The notes beneath the pieces were generated by a model, which saw only the letters and a list, made by a program, of their open reading frames with translations, did no database searches and was not told the origin of the DNA. From Streptomyces venezuelae (GTDB lineage: Bacteria; Actinomycetota; Actinomycetes; Streptomycetales; Streptomycetaceae), in NCBI RefSeq assembly GCF_008642335.1, contig NZ_CP029191.1, forward strand, positions 3,658,001 through 3,722,000: DNA of 64,000 bases. Reading direction: 5' to 3'. This document shows, one piece after another, positions 1 through 11,101 of this stretch. The first letter of the stretch is position 1. Every line of letters starts with the position of its first letter. The translations under genes and the position numbers were made by a program.

Positions 1-111
1 GGATGGGTCGCCGCCCAGATCTTCGGCGGCGGTTCGCGCGGCGGCATCACGGTCAACGCCCGCAAGGCCGTGATCAGGCGCAATCACTTCCACGGCCGAG
101 CCCGCCGGCGG
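1..111. other. Unassigned window edge
   Basis: No gene can be assigned with confidence. One plus-strand frame is open from the first base, and a second closes at a TGA at 71-73, so the 3' end of an upstream plus-strand gene may lie here. Neither short peptide is recognisable as a family. Confidence 0.3.
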
Positions 112-300
112 TCACGATCGCTCTCGCTGGACCCAACCGGTGACGAGACCCACGACCAGCGGCACCAGCGCCCACAGCGAGGCCTCCAGGGCCGCCCGGG
201 ACCACGGCAGCCCGTCGATCCAGTGCTTCACCCCCATGAAGACCACGACCCCCACCCCGTAGGCGGCAACCACCACCCCGGCCCTGTACCAATCCGTCAT
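112..300 (-). CDS. Small two-helix membrane protein, unknown function
   Basis: A 62-residue protein starting at an ATG (298-300 on the complement). It has two hydrophobic stretches, roughly residues 6-24 and 40-57, separated by a short loop containing KHWIDGLPW, and ends in a basic/acidic tail (WVQRERS). This is the pattern of a two-pass inner-membrane protein. No catalytic motif is visible and I do not recognise a named family. It lies 3' of tRNA-Thr and of a primase/polymerase fragment on the other strand. It could be native or part of the same old element. Confidence 0.55.
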   Translation of the reverse strand: MTDWYRAGVVVAAYGVGVVVFMGVKHWIDGLPWSRAALEASLWALVPLVVGLVTGWVQRERS

Positions 301-375
301 GGTCCCGCGCCTACTCCCACTCGCCCGCCTTACGAGGCCCACCCGTCCTCTACAGACCTGATGGAGGTCACCAGC

Positions 376-543
376 ATGACGCAACCCACCGATGCTCGGG
401 GAGAGCGCCTGCAGACCGCTCTTCCCCTCGCAATCTCCGGGACGCCGGTCCTGCCATTGCGAGCCGGTAAGACACCGTTCGGCAACTGCCGCAGCTGCGC
501 AGATAACGCGTGCGGCAGCCGACCGAACATGAAAACCCCAGGT
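376..543 (+). pseudogene. N-terminal fragment of bifunctional DNA primase/polymerase (integrative-element remnant)
   Basis: An ATG preceded by GGAGG (363-367) opens a frame whose first 56 residues read like the N-terminus of actinomycete element-borne primase/polymerases: a short helix, then TPVLPLRAGKTPFGNC, then CGSRPNMKTPG. In intact relatives, as I recall them, the last motif continues into a Cys-rich PCxC segment and then the catalytic domain. Here the frame runs into the hairpin downstream of tRNA-Thr and everything further is missing. The fragment has a proper ribosome binding site, so it looks like the start of a once-functional gene. Such genes are typical of AICE-type elements, which often integrate at tRNA genes. 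Homology is judged by eye only. Confidence 0.6.
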
Positions 544-566
544 CAGAATCGATCTGCCCTGGGGTT
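534..566 (-). terminator. Rho-independent-like terminator of tRNA-Thr
   Basis: Outer arms AACCCCAGG (534-542) and CCTGGGGTT (558-566) pair perfectly, and inner CAGA/TCTG pairs extend the stem. On the minus strand the hairpin is followed by a short T run and begins 8 nt past the tRNA 3' end. Its distal arm is shared with the last codons of the primase/polymerase fragment. Confidence 0.7.
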
Positions 567-573
567 CCACAAG

Positions 574-647
574 AGCCCCCTGTCGGATTCGAACCGACGA
601 CCTACGCATTACAAGTGCGTTGCTCTGGCCATCTGAGCTAAGGAGGC
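574..647 (-). tRNA. tRNA-Thr (anticodon UGU)
   Basis: A 74-nt cloverleaf on the minus strand. The acceptor stem is GCCTCCT paired with AGGGGGC (one G-U), the D arm begins GCTC, the anticodon stem is ACGCA/TGCGT with loop CTTGTAA (anticodon at 611-613 on the complement), and the T arm contains GGTTCGAATCC. CCA is not encoded. A TACACT hexamer at 685-690 (complement) could be its -10 element. The 3' end faces a primase/polymerase remnant, consistent with use of this tRNA as an integration site. Confidence 0.95.
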
Positions 648-748
648 ACACCGCACGCCCGGCGCAGGCCGCACGTGCCCGTGCAGTGTAACCAACACCG
701 CCCCCACCCCCGTCGAAAATTTCCTCGAAGGTCACAGCACCGCGACTA

Positions 749-778
749 CTGACAGACGACTGACCCCCGGGGTACGGT
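749..778 (+). promoter_or_regulatory. Candidate msiK promoter
   Basis: CTGACA (749-754) and TACGGT (773-778) are separated by 18 nt, resembling a housekeeping-sigma promoter. It would start transcription about 80 nt before msiK. Inferred from sequence only. Confidence 0.35.
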
Positions 779-863
779 CACGAGCAGTTCACTCAGGTGG
801 ACTACACCACTCCCTCTACTCGGATCGTCCGGCACGTTCCTGCCGGTGAAGGGGGCCCTCACC

Positions 864-2000
<1,137 letters not shown>

Positions 2001-2045
2001 CGACCCGGACAGGGACGGGGCCACGGACCAGCCCCAACTGCTCAC

Positions 2046-2074
2046 AGGGCCCCGCACCACGCGTGCGGGGCCCT
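2046..2074 (+). terminator. msiK terminator hairpin
   Basis: Arms AGGGCCCCGCAC (2046-2057) and GTGCGGGGCCCT (2063-2074) form a 12-bp perfect stem shortly after msiK. Confidence 0.8.
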
Positions 2075-2248
2075 TCGCGTACGCCCGTCCGGCCCGCCCC
2101 GACCCCCACCCCGTTGTCGACAAATACCCCGGCACATCGGTCATTTCGGCGGAGCCGCGTCAACACCGCTCCACCGGAAACCTCTTCCCTGTCGCTCGAC
2201 CGAGTGACTAAATGTCGCCAAATCATCACCTAGCGCTACGCTCCTCGC

Positions 2249-2710
2249 GTGACGCACTCCGCCAACTACACCCAGAAGCCGCGCCGAGCCCACCGGGGCC
2301 CCGCCCGCCGCATCGGCCGCACGCTCGCTCTCGTCCTGCCCGTGATGCTGGTGCTTTCCGGGACCCTCGCGGTCACCAGCGTCAACTGGTCGGGGAACGC
2401 CTCGGACTCGATGCTCACCGCATCCGCCGACAACCTCTCCAAGCCCGCCAAGTCCCGCGCCCCGCAGGACATCCTGCGCGACCGGCTCCTCCTGGAACTC
2501 CAGGAGAAGAACCCGGGCGTGGCGCTCACGCACCTCCAGCAGGAGGTGAACCGCCACCCGTCGCTCGCCCGGCACTGTGTCGCGCTGGCCCGCGCGCTCG
2601 GCCGTGCCGCCGTGCGGGTCTACGGCCCGACACGCGCCCAGTCGTACGCCAGGCCCGTCTGCGACACCTCCTTCGCCACGGGCGTGGCCGCGGCCCATCA
2701 GAAGGGCTGA
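2249..2710 (+). CDS. Secreted or membrane-anchored protein, unknown function
   Basis: A 153-residue protein with a basic N-terminus (about residues 10-24), a hydrophobic segment (about 27-45, LALVLPVMLVLSGTLAV) and an Ala/Arg-rich soluble remainder with three cysteines. The N-terminus could be a signal peptide or a membrane anchor. No enzyme motif is visible and I do not recognise the family. The start is GTG, with a TACGCT hexamer at 2237-2242 just upstream, so the transcript may be leaderless. The next gene starts 36 nt downstream on the same strand. Confidence 0.65.
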   Translation: MTHSANYTQKPRRAHRGPARRIGRTLALVLPVMLVLSGTLAVTSVNWSGNASDSMLTASADNLSKPAKSRAPQDILRDRLLLELQEKNPGVALTHLQQEVNRHPSLARHCVALARALGRAAVRVYGPTRAQSYARPVCDTSFATGVAAAHQKG

Positions 2711-2746
2711 GCGGACCGCCGAGTACCGCCGCGTAGGGTTTCCGGC

Positions 2747-3466
2747 ATGACCACGCTGAAGCCCACGCAGGCTGTCGTCCTGGCCGGTGGCCAGGGCTCC
2801 CGGCTCCGCCCGTACACCGACGACCGGCCCAAGCCGATGGTCGAGATCCCCGGCACGGGGACCCCGATCATCGGCCATCAACTCGCCTGGCTCGCCGAGG
2901 AAGGCGTGACGGACGCCGTCGTCTCCTGCGGCCACCTCGCCGAGGTGCTCCAGGAGTGGCTGGACTCCGCCGACCTGCCGCTGAACGTGACCACGGTCGT
3001 CGAGAAGGAGCCCCTGGGCCGCGGCGGCGGCCTCAAGTACGCCGCCCGGCACCTGCCGCACACGGACCAGCCCTGGTACGCGACGAACGGCGACATCTGG
3101 ACCCGCTTCTCGCTCCGCGACATGGCGGCCTTCCACGCCGAGCGCGACGCCACCGCGACCCTCGCCCTGGCCCGCCCCCGCATCCCGTGGGGCGCCGTCG
3201 AGACCGACGCGTTCGGCCACATCACGGACTTCGTCGAGGCACCGCCGTCCCCGTACCTCATCAACGCGGGCGTGTACGTCTTCGCGGCCGAGTTCACCTC
3301 GCTCCTGCCGGACCTCGGCGACCACGAGCGCACCACGTTCCCGCGGCTCGCCCGCGCCAAGCGCCTCGCGGGCTTCCCGCTGCCGCAGGGCGCCTACTGG
3401 CGCGCGATCGACACCGCGAAGGACCTCACCGAGGCCGCCAAGGAGCTCGCCGCGCAGGGCCGTTGA
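2747..3466 (+). CDS. Sugar-phosphate nucleotidyltransferase (RfbA/RmlA-like)
   Basis: A 239-residue NTP-transferase. The N-terminal signature AVVLAGGQGSRLRPYT (residues 9-24) is the nucleotide-binding loop of sugar-1-phosphate nucleotidyltransferases, followed by RPKPMVEI and a central NGDIWTR metal-binding segment near residue 113. Members couple NTP with a sugar 1-phosphate to make NDP-sugars and pyrophosphate. The substrate cannot be read from sequence; mannose-1-phosphate or glucose-1-phosphate are likely. It lacks the C-terminal beta-helix of longer mannose-1-P guanylyltransferases. TAGGGT at 2734-2739 lies 7 nt before the ATG and there is no Shine-Dalgarno, so the mRNA is probably leaderless. 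Confidence 0.85.
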   Translation: MTTLKPTQAVVLAGGQGSRLRPYTDDRPKPMVEIPGTGTPIIGHQLAWLAEEGVTDAVVSCGHLAEVLQEWLDSADLPLNVTTVVEKEPLGRGGGLKYAARHLPHTDQPWYATNGDIWTRFSLRDMAAFHAERDATATLALARPRIPWGAVETDAFGHITDFVEAPPSPYLINAGVYVFAAEFTSLLPDLGDHERTTFPRLARAKRLAGFPLPQGAYWRAIDTAKDLTEAAKELAAQGR

Positions 3467-3492
3467 GCCTTTCCCGTTCCGGGGTACGTGGA

Positions 3493-3523
3493 TGGGCCCC
3501 GCACACGTGGTGTGCGGGGCCCA
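3493..3523. terminator. Bidirectional terminator between convergent genes
   Basis: Arms TGGGCCCCGCACAC (3493-3506) and GTGTGCGGGGCCCA (3510-3523) give a 14-bp perfect stem between the nucleotidyltransferase gene and the convergent DoxX-like gene. Confidence 0.85.
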
Positions 3524-3549
3524 TCGGCGTACGTACGTAACGGGCGTCC

Positions 3550-5226
3550 TCAGCGGCCGAGCACACCGCCCAGCAGACCACCCGGCTGCTCGCCGCCCGA
3601 ACCGCCGGACGAGCCGCCGGACGAACCGGCACCGCCCTGACCGCCGCCCGCGCCACCGCTGGACGAGGGCCCCGCGGTCGTGCCGGCGGCCGGCTGCTGC
3701 TGCGGCGTCGACTGCTGCGGCGGCGCCTGGCCCGCCGTGCTGCTGCCCTGCGTCTGGCTGGGCCGGCCGCCCGAACCGACCGTGCCGGTCTCGCGGGCCG
3801 TGCCCGGCGCCGTAGCGCCCTGCGTGGGGCTCGCGGAGTCGCGGCCGCGCGTCGGGGAGCTCGACGACGCGGACGGGCTCTGGGACCGCTGCTTCTGCCG
3901 CTTCTTCGCCGGGTCCTGGGGAAGCGCGGAGCCCGGCAGTTCGTTGCGCGGGGCCTCGCCGGGGCCCGGCACGGTGACCCGGTCCGCGTCCCGCACCGCG
4001 CCGCCCAGCATCGAGCCGATGAGCAGCGTCAGACCGATGACGACCGCGCCGATCAGACCGCCGCGCCGCAGCACGCGCCGCCGCAGGTCCCAGATGTCGG
4101 AGCGCGGGCCGAGCGTGCGCCACGCCTCACCGGCGAGGCGTCCGTCGATGGAGTAGACGGGCGCGCCCGCGATGATCAGCGGCGACCACGCGGCGAGGTA
4201 GATGATGTCGGGCGCGTCGTATGCGGGAACGGTCTTCCAGCTGACGGTGACGATGAGCGCCGCCGAGAGGAGCACACCGACCGAGGCGGCGACCCGCTGC
4301 CAGAGTCCGAGGACCGTCAGGACGCCGACGACGACCTGGAGGAAGGCGATGCACAGGCCGGCGCCCACGGGGTGCTGGAGGGCGAAGTCGCGCAGTGGCT
4401 CGGCGAGCGCCCAGGGGTGCAGCGAGTTCAGCCACTTGACCATGGAGCCGCGCTGGCCGCCGTCGAAGTAGACGGGGTCGCAGAGCTTGCCCATGCCGGC
4501 GTAGATGGAGATGAACCCGAGGAAGACGCGCATCGGGAGGAGCACGACGCCGAGGTTCATGCGGCGGCCCGGGTAGTAGGCGTGCCGGACGGGGTCCGAG
4601 CCGTGCCTGCGTGCCCGCTCGGTGCCGCCCTCCTCGTCGTAAGCGTCGTCGTCGGCGTCTTCGTAACCGTCGTCGCCGTACTCCTGCTCGAACCGCTCGT
4701 CGTAGTCGCTGCCGGGCAGCCGCATGTGCGGCAGCATCCGGGTGCCGGGTTCGGGGGTGCGCGGGCCGATGACGGCGGGCGTCTCGACGGTCTCCGGTCC
4801 GTCGTCGACGCCGACGCGGGGGATGACCTGAGTGGCGCCCGCGTCCTCCGCGCTGTTGTAGGGACCGGCCTCCTCGGCCGAACGGCGCACGCCGCCGCCG
4901 CGCACGGCCTGCAGCAGTCTGATGGCGCCCGTGTCGTCCGGGGCGGACTTCCCGCTCCAGACGACGGGCGCGCGGCGTTTGGCGGCCGCACCGGCCGCGC
5001 CGGCGGCGGGCATCCGTGCCGTCCCGTCGGGCATGCCCAAGTGCCGTGAGATACGCGGGGATTGAGTGCGCCCAGCGGCGGGAAGCTGCACGCGGAAACT
5101 CGCGTGATTGACGATGACCTGCGCCGGGTCGCTCGGCACCTTCACCATGCTCAGCGCGGGAGCATCGTCAAAACCTGACGAGCTTCCCCCAGTGGGAGTG
5201 CGGGGTGTTCTGGTGTCCACACTCAT
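3550..5226 (-). CDS. DoxX-family membrane protein with long acidic and Ser/Gly-rich tails
   Basis: A 558-residue protein. Residues 1-220 are hydrophilic, with an acidic Asp/Tyr-rich patch around 190-205. A four-helix DoxX-like core follows (about 225-400): a first helix with RVFLGFISIYAGMGKLCDP, then segments resembling quinol-oxidase-associated DoxX. A further transmembrane segment near 395-415 precedes a low-complexity Ser/Gly/Pro/Gln tail of about 120 residues. DoxX proteins are tied to redox and quinone chemistry or stress in actinobacteria, but the reaction is unknown. The disordered tails are unusually long for the family. The start is an ATG at 5226, downstream of rlmB and separated from it by a terminator. 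Confidence 0.8.
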   Translation of the reverse strand: MSVDTRTPRTPTGGSSSGFDDAPALSMVKVPSDPAQVIVNHASFRVQLPAAGRTQSPRISRHLGMPDGTARMPAAGAAGAAAKRRAPVVWSGKSAPDDTGAIRLLQAVRGGGVRRSAEEAGPYNSAEDAGATQVIPRVGVDDGPETVETPAVIGPRTPEPGTRMLPHMRLPGSDYDERFEQEYGDDGYEDADDDAYDEEGGTERARRHGSDPVRHAYYPGRRMNLGVVLLPMRVFLGFISIYAGMGKLCDPVYFDGGQRGSMVKWLNSLHPWALAEPLRDFALQHPVGAGLCIAFLQVVVGVLTVLGLWQRVAASVGVLLSAALIVTVSWKTVPAYDAPDIIYLAAWSPLIIAGAPVYSIDGRLAGEAWRTLGPRSDIWDLRRRVLRRGGLIGAVVIGLTLLIGSMLGGAVRDADRVTVPGPGEAPRNELPGSALPQDPAKKRQKQRSQSPSASSSSPTRGRDSASPTQGATAPGTARETGTVGSGGRPSQTQGSSTAGQAPPQQSTPQQQPAAGTTAGPSSSGGAGGGQGGAGSSGGSSGGSGGEQPGGLLGGVLGR

Positions 5227-5272
5227 CTAACCGAGTGATGTGTGTTTAGGACACTGCCTTGACCATGGAGAA

Positions 5273-5312
5273 ATGTCCGGACCGCGTCAAAAGATCAACG
5301 CGGCCCGGACAT
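5273..5312 (-). terminator. rlmB terminator hairpin
   Basis: ATGTCCGG-A-CCGCGT (5273-5287) pairs with ACGCGG-C-CCGGACAT (5298-5312), with one mismatch and a 10-nt loop. It lies just 3' of rlmB on the minus strand. Confidence 0.8.
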
Positions 5313-5322
5313 CCACGGGGAA

Positions 5323-6273
5323 TCAGGCGCGTCGCCGCGCCGCCTCGTAGAGCACGACGCCCGCCGCGACACCGGCGTTCAGGGACTCCGCGCCACCCGG
5401 CATCGGGATGCGCACGCGGAAGTCGCACGTCTCGCCGACGAGGCGCGAGAGGCCCTTGCCCTCGCTGCCGACGACGATGACGACGGGTCCGGACAGCGCC
5501 TCCAGGTCACCGACCTCGTGCTCGCCGTCGGCGGCGAGGCCGACCACGGCGACGCCCGCCTTCTTGTACTGCTCCAGGGCGCGCGTCAGGTTCGTGGCGC
5601 GGGCGACCGGCGTCCGCGCGGCGGTGCCGGCGGACGTCTTCCACGCGCCGGCCGTCATACCGGCGGCGCGCCGCTCGGGCACGAGCACGCCGTGGCCGCC
5701 GAACGCGCAGACGGAGCGGACGACCGCGCCGAGGTTGCGCGGGTCCGTCACGCCGTCGAGGGCGACGATCAGCGGGTCCCGGCCCTCGTCGAACGCGGCG
5801 GCGACGAGGTCCTCGGGGTGCGCGTACTCGTACGGCGGGACCTGGAGCACGAGGCCCTGGTGGTTGAGGCCGTTCGTCATGCGGTCCAGCTCCGGGCGGG
5901 GGGCCTCCATGAGGTGGATGCCGCCGCGCTCGGCCGCGAGCTGCAGGGCCTCGCGGACCCGCTCGTCGTTGTCGATGAACTGCTGGACGTAGAGCGTGGA
6001 GGCGGGCACGCCGTCGCGCAGCGCCTCGAAGACCGGGTTGCGGCCGACGACCATCTCGGAGGTGCCCTTGCCGCCGCGCCCCTTGAGCGTGGCGGGACGG
6101 CGTCCGCCCGCGGCCTTCTTGGCCTTGGCGTTGGCGATGCGGTTCTTCACGTGCCCCTTGCGCGCCTCGGCGGGCGGCGTCGGGCCCTTGCCCTCCAGGC
6201 CGCGGCGCCGATTGCCGCCGCTGCCGACCTGCGCGCCCTTCTTGCCGGACATGCGGCGGTTGTTAGCGGCCAT
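5323..6273 (-). CDS. rlmB: 23S rRNA (guanosine-2'-O-)-methyltransferase RlmB
   Basis: A 316-residue SPOUT-class (TrmH-type) RNA 2'-O-methyltransferase. A basic disordered extension (residues 1-70, rich in Lys/Arg/Gly) precedes the substrate-binding domain beginning [16 protein letters not shown]. The knotted catalytic domain carries [32 protein letters not shown] and a C-terminal [24 protein letters not shown], the three SPOUT motifs that form the SAM knot. The family methylates G2251 in the peptidyl-transferase loop of 23S rRNA. It lies downstream of cysS on the same strand, a common actinobacterial arrangement. Confidence 0.93.
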   Translation of the reverse strand: MAANNRRMSGKKGAQVGSGGNRRRGLEGKGPTPPAEARKGHVKNRIANAKAKKAAGGRRPATLKGRGGKGTSEMVVGRNPVFEALRDGVPASTLYVQQFIDNDERVREALQLAAERGGIHLMEAPRPELDRMTNGLNHQGLVLQVPPYEYAHPEDLVAAAFDEGRDPLIVALDGVTDPRNLGAVVRSVCAFGGHGVLVPERRAAGMTAGAWKTSAGTAARTPVARATNLTRALEQYKKAGVAVVGLAADGEHEVGDLEALSGPVVIVVGSEGKGLSRLVGETCDFRVRIPMPGGAESLNAGVAAGVVLYEAARRRA

Positions 6274-6392
6274 GACCTACCTGTCTGTCGTGATGCGTGG
6301 GCGCGTACGTGCGTACGCGCACGGGTGTACGTCTATGAAGTGTGCCGCCCGGACGGCCGAGAGGCACATCCGGGCGGCACATCGGCTGTGGC

Positions 6393-7796
<1,404 letters not shown>

Positions 7797-7888
7797 CACT
7801 CCAGGGTAGTGGGCGCGGGACAGTGCCCCACGCCCCCTGGCCCCACCGTGCACGGACTGTGACGTGAGGCCCGTCCTCAGGGTCACCC

Positions 7889-8293
7889 TCAGATGCTGCC
7901 GACGACCTTCCGCGCGCTCACGCGGACCACGACCCGCTGCGTGTCGTCCTTCGAGCCCGGGTTGAAGTCCGCGTACTTCTTGCCCGTGTACTTCATCGAC
8001 AGCTCGTCGATGAGCTCCTGCCCGCCCTCCGTCGTCATCTCCGCCGTCCCACGGATCTCCGCGTACGTGTACGGCGCGTCGAAGGGCTGCACCAGCACCG
8101 TCACCCGCGGATCCCGCCGCAGATTCTTTTCCTTGCGCCGGCCCACCGTCGTCGAGAACAACACATCGTCCCCATCACGCTTCACCCAGACCGGGGACAC
8201 CTGAGGACTCCCGTCGGGCTGAATCGTGGCGACGTTGATGAAGACCGGCGTGTCGAGGAGGTCTTTCAGGGCGTCGGAGAGTTGGGCGGACAT
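7889..8293 (-). CDS. PPOX-class F420-dependent oxidoreductase
   Basis: A 134-residue split-beta-barrel flavin/deazaflavin-binding protein of the pyridoxamine-5'-phosphate-oxidase fold. FINVATIQPDGSPQVSPVWV and RRKEKNLRRDPRVTVLV are the cofactor-binding strands of the F420-dependent actinobacterial branch. Members reduce small conjugated substrates with F420H2; the substrate here is unknown. It is a single-domain protein of normal length, upstream of cysS and downstream of ispF on the same strand, with 70-90-nt gaps on each side. Confidence 0.85.
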   Translation of the reverse strand: MSAQLSDALKDLLDTPVFINVATIQPDGSPQVSPVWVKRDGDDVLFSTTVGRRKEKNLRRDPRVTVLVQPFDAPYTYAEIRGTAEMTTEGGQELIDELSMKYTGKKYADFNPGSKDDTQRVVVRVSARKVVGSI

Positions 8294-8366
8294 GGCTCAC
8301 TCCTTCGTGGGGGCGTACGGGGGTTTCGTCTGTACGAGGCATACGAATACCCCATTGCCCGCCCTA

Positions 8367-8879
8367 CTACGACGTACGTACGACCAACGCGGTGGCGATC
8401 GCCGCCAGGCCGTCGCCGCGGCCAGGGAAGCCGAGGCCGTCGGTGGTGGCGCCGGAGACGGAGACCGGGGCGCCCGCCGCCTCGGAGAGGACCTTCTGGG
8501 CCTCGTCCCTGCGCTTGCCGATCTTCGGGCGGTCGCCGATGACCTGGACGGCGACGTTGCCGATGGTGAAACCGGCGTCCCTGACGATGCGGCCGGCCTC
8601 GGTGAGCAGGGTCAGACCGGAGGCGCCGGACCACTCGGGGCGGCCGGTGCCGAAGTGGGCGCCGAGGTCGCCGAGGCCCGCCGCGGAGAACAGCGCGTTG
8701 CACGCGGCGTGCGCGACGACGTCGGCGTCCGAGTGCCCGGCGAGGCCGGGGCCCTGGTCCTCCCACTTCAGGCCCGCGCACCACAGCTCGCGGCCCTCTT
8801 CGAAGGCGTGGATGTCGGTGCCGATGCCGACCTGCGGCAGGAGGGCCCGCACCCGTGCCTCGTCGGTCTCAGAAGCCAT
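8367..8879 (-). CDS. ispF: 2-C-methyl-D-erythritol 2,4-cyclodiphosphate synthase
   Basis: A 170-residue MEP-pathway enzyme. [12 protein letters not shown] (about residues 19-30) contains the metal-binding Asp22 and His24. [29 protein letters not shown] is the second signature, and the C-terminus has [18 protein letters not shown]. It cyclises CDP-methylerythritol 2-phosphate, releasing CMP, toward isoprenoids. Its ATG lies inside the 3' end of ispD (11-bp overlap), indicating translational coupling. In some bacteria the two activities are fused; here they are separate. Confidence 0.96.
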   Translation of the reverse strand: MASETDEARVRALLPQVGIGTDIHAFEEGRELWCAGLKWEDQGPGLAGHSDADVVAHAACNALFSAAGLGDLGAHFGTGRPEWSGASGLTLLTEAGRIVRDAGFTIGNVAVQVIGDRPKIGKRRDEAQKVLSEAAGAPVSVSGATTDGLGFPGRGDGLAAIATALVVRTS

Positions 8880-9600
8880 CGTTCGCCCTCCTCCGGGCCA
8901 GGACCGCCTCGGCGAGCACCAGGTCCAGGGGGCGCGTCACCTTGAACGCCTCCTCGTGGCCCGGCACGCACACGACCGGCAGCCCCAGCTGCTCGACCAT
9001 GCCGGCGTCGTCCGTGACCTGTCCGGTGACGGACTCGTGGGCGCGGACGAGCGTCGCGCGGTCGAAGCCCTGCGGGGTCTGCACGGCGCGCAGCCGGGCC
9101 CGCTCGGGCGTCGCGACGACGGGTTCGGGCGCGCCCTGCTCCGCCGCGGGCTCGACCTGCTTGACCGTGTCGGCGAGCGGGAGCGCGGGGACGACGGCGG
9201 GGGCCCCGTCGCGTACGGCCTCGATGACGCCGTCGACCGTGTCGACCGGCACCAGCGGCCGGGCCGCGTCGTGCACGAGCACGATGTCGAAGCCGGGCGG
9301 CAGCGCGTCCAGACCGGCGCGCACGGACTCCTGACGGCTCTCCCCGCCGGGCACGACGAGGAAGTCGGTGCGCTCGGGCAGCGCGTGGTCGTCGAGGAGG
9401 GTCTTGACCCCGGCGGCGCCGTCCGGGGGCGCGACCACGACGACGAGGGAGACCGCGCGGGACTCCGCCATGGCCCGCACGGCATGGATCAGCATCGGGG
9501 TGCCGTTCAGCGCGCGAAGCGCTTTGGGGGCGCCCGGGCCGAGGCGCACGCCCCGCCCAGCCGCGGGAATGACCACCGCGGTACGGGATTCGCTAGACAT
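8869..9600 (-). CDS. ispD: 2-C-methyl-D-erythritol 4-phosphate cytidylyltransferase
   Basis: A 243-residue cytidylyltransferase. The N-terminal [24 protein letters not shown] is the CTP-binding loop with its essential Arg and Lys. [12 protein letters not shown] near residue 110 is the catalytic and metal segment, and [10 protein letters not shown] lies downstream. It converts methylerythritol 4-phosphate and CTP to CDP-methylerythritol. It overlaps ispF by 11 bp. The 332-nt gap to carD upstream suggests its own promoter. Confidence 0.95.
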   Translation of the reverse strand: MSSESRTAVVIPAAGRGVRLGPGAPKALRALNGTPMLIHAVRAMAESRAVSLVVVVAPPDGAAGVKTLLDDHALPERTDFLVVPGGESRQESVRAGLDALPPGFDIVLVHDAARPLVPVDTVDGVIEAVRDGAPAVVPALPLADTVKQVEPAAEQGAPEPVVATPERARLRAVQTPQGFDRATLVRAHESVTGQVTDDAGMVEQLGLPVVCVPGHEEAFKVTRPLDLVLAEAVLARRRANDGF

Positions 9601-9932
9601 CGGTTCCGTTCAGGTTTGTGTGCTCGGCCGACGTGGGTATGGCCACACCGTGCCGGGCGGGACGGACGCCTTGACCGGACCCTTCCGTGACATTCGGTCG
9701 AGTCAGCCGCAAGAGCCCGGCACGCCAGCAACGGCCCTTCGGGGTCGCCCCACCACATCGGCCCTGGTACGAAACAGCCCGGGTACGAAACAGTCCGGGC
9801 GGGAAAACAGCCTGGGTACGAACATGCCGCAGCGCCCGGCGACTCCGTGAAGGGTCAGCGGGCACCGCGGCATTGCTGCGCCTGGTCGACGCGGGAGCTC
9901 CGAGGCATGTCCTGCGCCTCGGGCCGTCCGCG
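9601..9932. other. Intergenic region between carD and ispD
   Basis: A 332-nt gene-free stretch. It contains a degenerate tandem repeat (9764-9827) and a weak hairpin with 7-bp arms, CCGAGGC/GCCTCGG (9900-9906/9916-9922), just past the carD stop. The hairpin may be a carD terminator but lacks a T run. Confidence 0.5.
9764..9827. repeat. Degenerate 16-17-bp tandem repeat
   Basis: About four copies of a unit around GGTACGAAACAG-CC follow each other upstream of ispD. The first two are nearly identical; the third and fourth are diverged and slightly shifted. Confidence 0.6.
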
Positions 9933-10415
9933 TCAGGACGCGAGGACCTCGTCCAGCAGGGCCTCGGCCTTGTCCTCGTTCGTGTTCTCCGCGAGGGCGA
10001 GCTCGCTCACCAGGATCTGGCGGGCCTTGGCGAGCATGCGCTTCTCACCGGCCGACAGTCCACGCTCGCGCTCCCGACGCCACAGGTCACGGACGACTTC
10101 CGCGACCTTGATGACATCGCCGGAGGCGAGCTTCTCGAGATTTGCCTTGTAGCGGCGCGACCAGTTCGTGGGCTCTTCTGCGTACGGCGCGCGCAGTACT
10201 TCGAAGACCCGGTCGAGGCCGTCCTGCCCGACCACATCACGCACGCCGACGAACTCCGCATTGTCCGCTGGCACACGCACCGTCAGGTCGCCCTGGGCGA
10301 CCTTCAGCACCAAGTAGGTCTTGTCCACGCCTTTGATCTGGCGAGTTTCGATGGCCTCGATCAGCGCGGCCCCGTGATGGGGATAGACCACGGTGTCGCC
10401 AACCTTGAACGTCAT
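9933..10415 (-). CDS. carD: CarD-type RNA polymerase-binding transcription factor
   Basis: A 160-residue CarD. The N-terminal Tudor-like RNA-polymerase-interaction domain begins [16 protein letters not shown] and contains [17 protein letters not shown]. The helical DNA-binding C-terminal domain contains [17 protein letters not shown], with the Trp that contacts the upstream edge of the bubble, and the terminal AEALLDEVL helix. CarD stabilises open complexes at housekeeping promoters, including those for rRNA. The ATG at 10415 follows GAAGGGG; in-frame codons upstream lack a ribosome binding site. An ATCCTA on the plus strand at 10444-10449 (TAGGAT on the coding strand) is a candidate -10. Confidence 0.95.
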   Translation of the reverse strand: MTFKVGDTVVYPHHGAALIEAIETRQIKGVDKTYLVLKVAQGDLTVRVPADNAEFVGVRDVVGQDGLDRVFEVLRAPYAEEPTNWSRRYKANLEKLASGDVIKVAEVVRDLWRRERERGLSAGEKRMLAKARQILVSELALAENTNEDKAEALLDEVLAS

Positions 10416-11101
10416 GTGACAGGTACCCCTTCCGTGGCTATCCATCCTAACACGAGAACCGCCTCTTCTGAATGGCGTTTTCGCAGGTCAGGGCATATCT
10501 CGGGGCTTGACAACAGCAACAAGAACGTGCTGCGGAGGGCCTCCGGAACGGGGTATTCGCAGGTCGGAGCCGCTGTTCGGCGAGCCGGAAACGCCCCCGT
10601 CGCGCGCCCCCCGAGGGCGCTCGAAGAGGCCGAACGTCCCGGTTTGCGAGGTTCCAAGCGGTGAACTTTCGATACTCCGTTCGGCGGTCGGAGAGATGTG
10701 CTGAGTGACGTCCGACGCGATTCCCGAATTGATCAAGTGGCCAGGTGATCAATTCTGCGGACCAGTCTCCGTACACCCCTCCGTACGCCCCTCCGTACCC
10801 CCATGCATTCCTTACGGAAAATCCGCGGGCGTGACAGTCGGGCACTTGACCGGGCTAATGCGAAAGGTGGCCGGGGAGGCATTGCGGGGCGGGGGTGCGC
10901 GGACGCTTCGGCGGGCGACCGGGGCGCCCTGTGCGACGGCCGCCCCGGGTGCGCCCGCGTGGTCCCGTGCACTAAGGGGCGGGTCGGGTGCGGCGGCCGG
11001 GGAACGGCTCGGTAATCTAAGCGCGCTGACACACCCTTAGGACGGCTTTACGGCCGCCCGCCCCGTCCTGTACCGCCCACGTTCAAGGAGTTGCCGCCGC
11101 C
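10416..11101. other. Long intergenic region with palindrome
   Basis: A 686-nt gene-free stretch between divergent carD and a lipoprotein gene. It holds the carD promoter region, a large imperfect palindrome (10726-10755), three CTCCGTAC repeats just downstream of it (about 10768-10796), and TAATCT at 11013-11018, which could be a -10 for the lipoprotein gene. Several open frames cross it, but none has a convincing start or composition. Confidence 0.6.
10726..10755. promoter_or_regulatory. 30-bp near-perfect palindrome, possible operator
   Basis: The 10-bp arms GAATTGATCA and TGATCAATTC are perfect and flank a centre with TGGCCA symmetry. Only two symmetric base pairs fail. It is AT-rich against a very GC-rich background and lies midway between divergent genes, so a regulator site is more plausible than a terminator. 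The protein that binds it is unknown. Confidence 0.45.

Noticed and set aside
1..636. Continuous plus-strand frame from the window start through tRNA-Thr
   Set aside because: It runs antisense through the small membrane protein and tRNA; only the segment 376-543 resembles a protein.
10705..11040. 111-codon open frame upstream of the lipoprotein gene
   Set aside because: Atypical composition, crosses the palindrome and has no convincing start; treated as intergenic.
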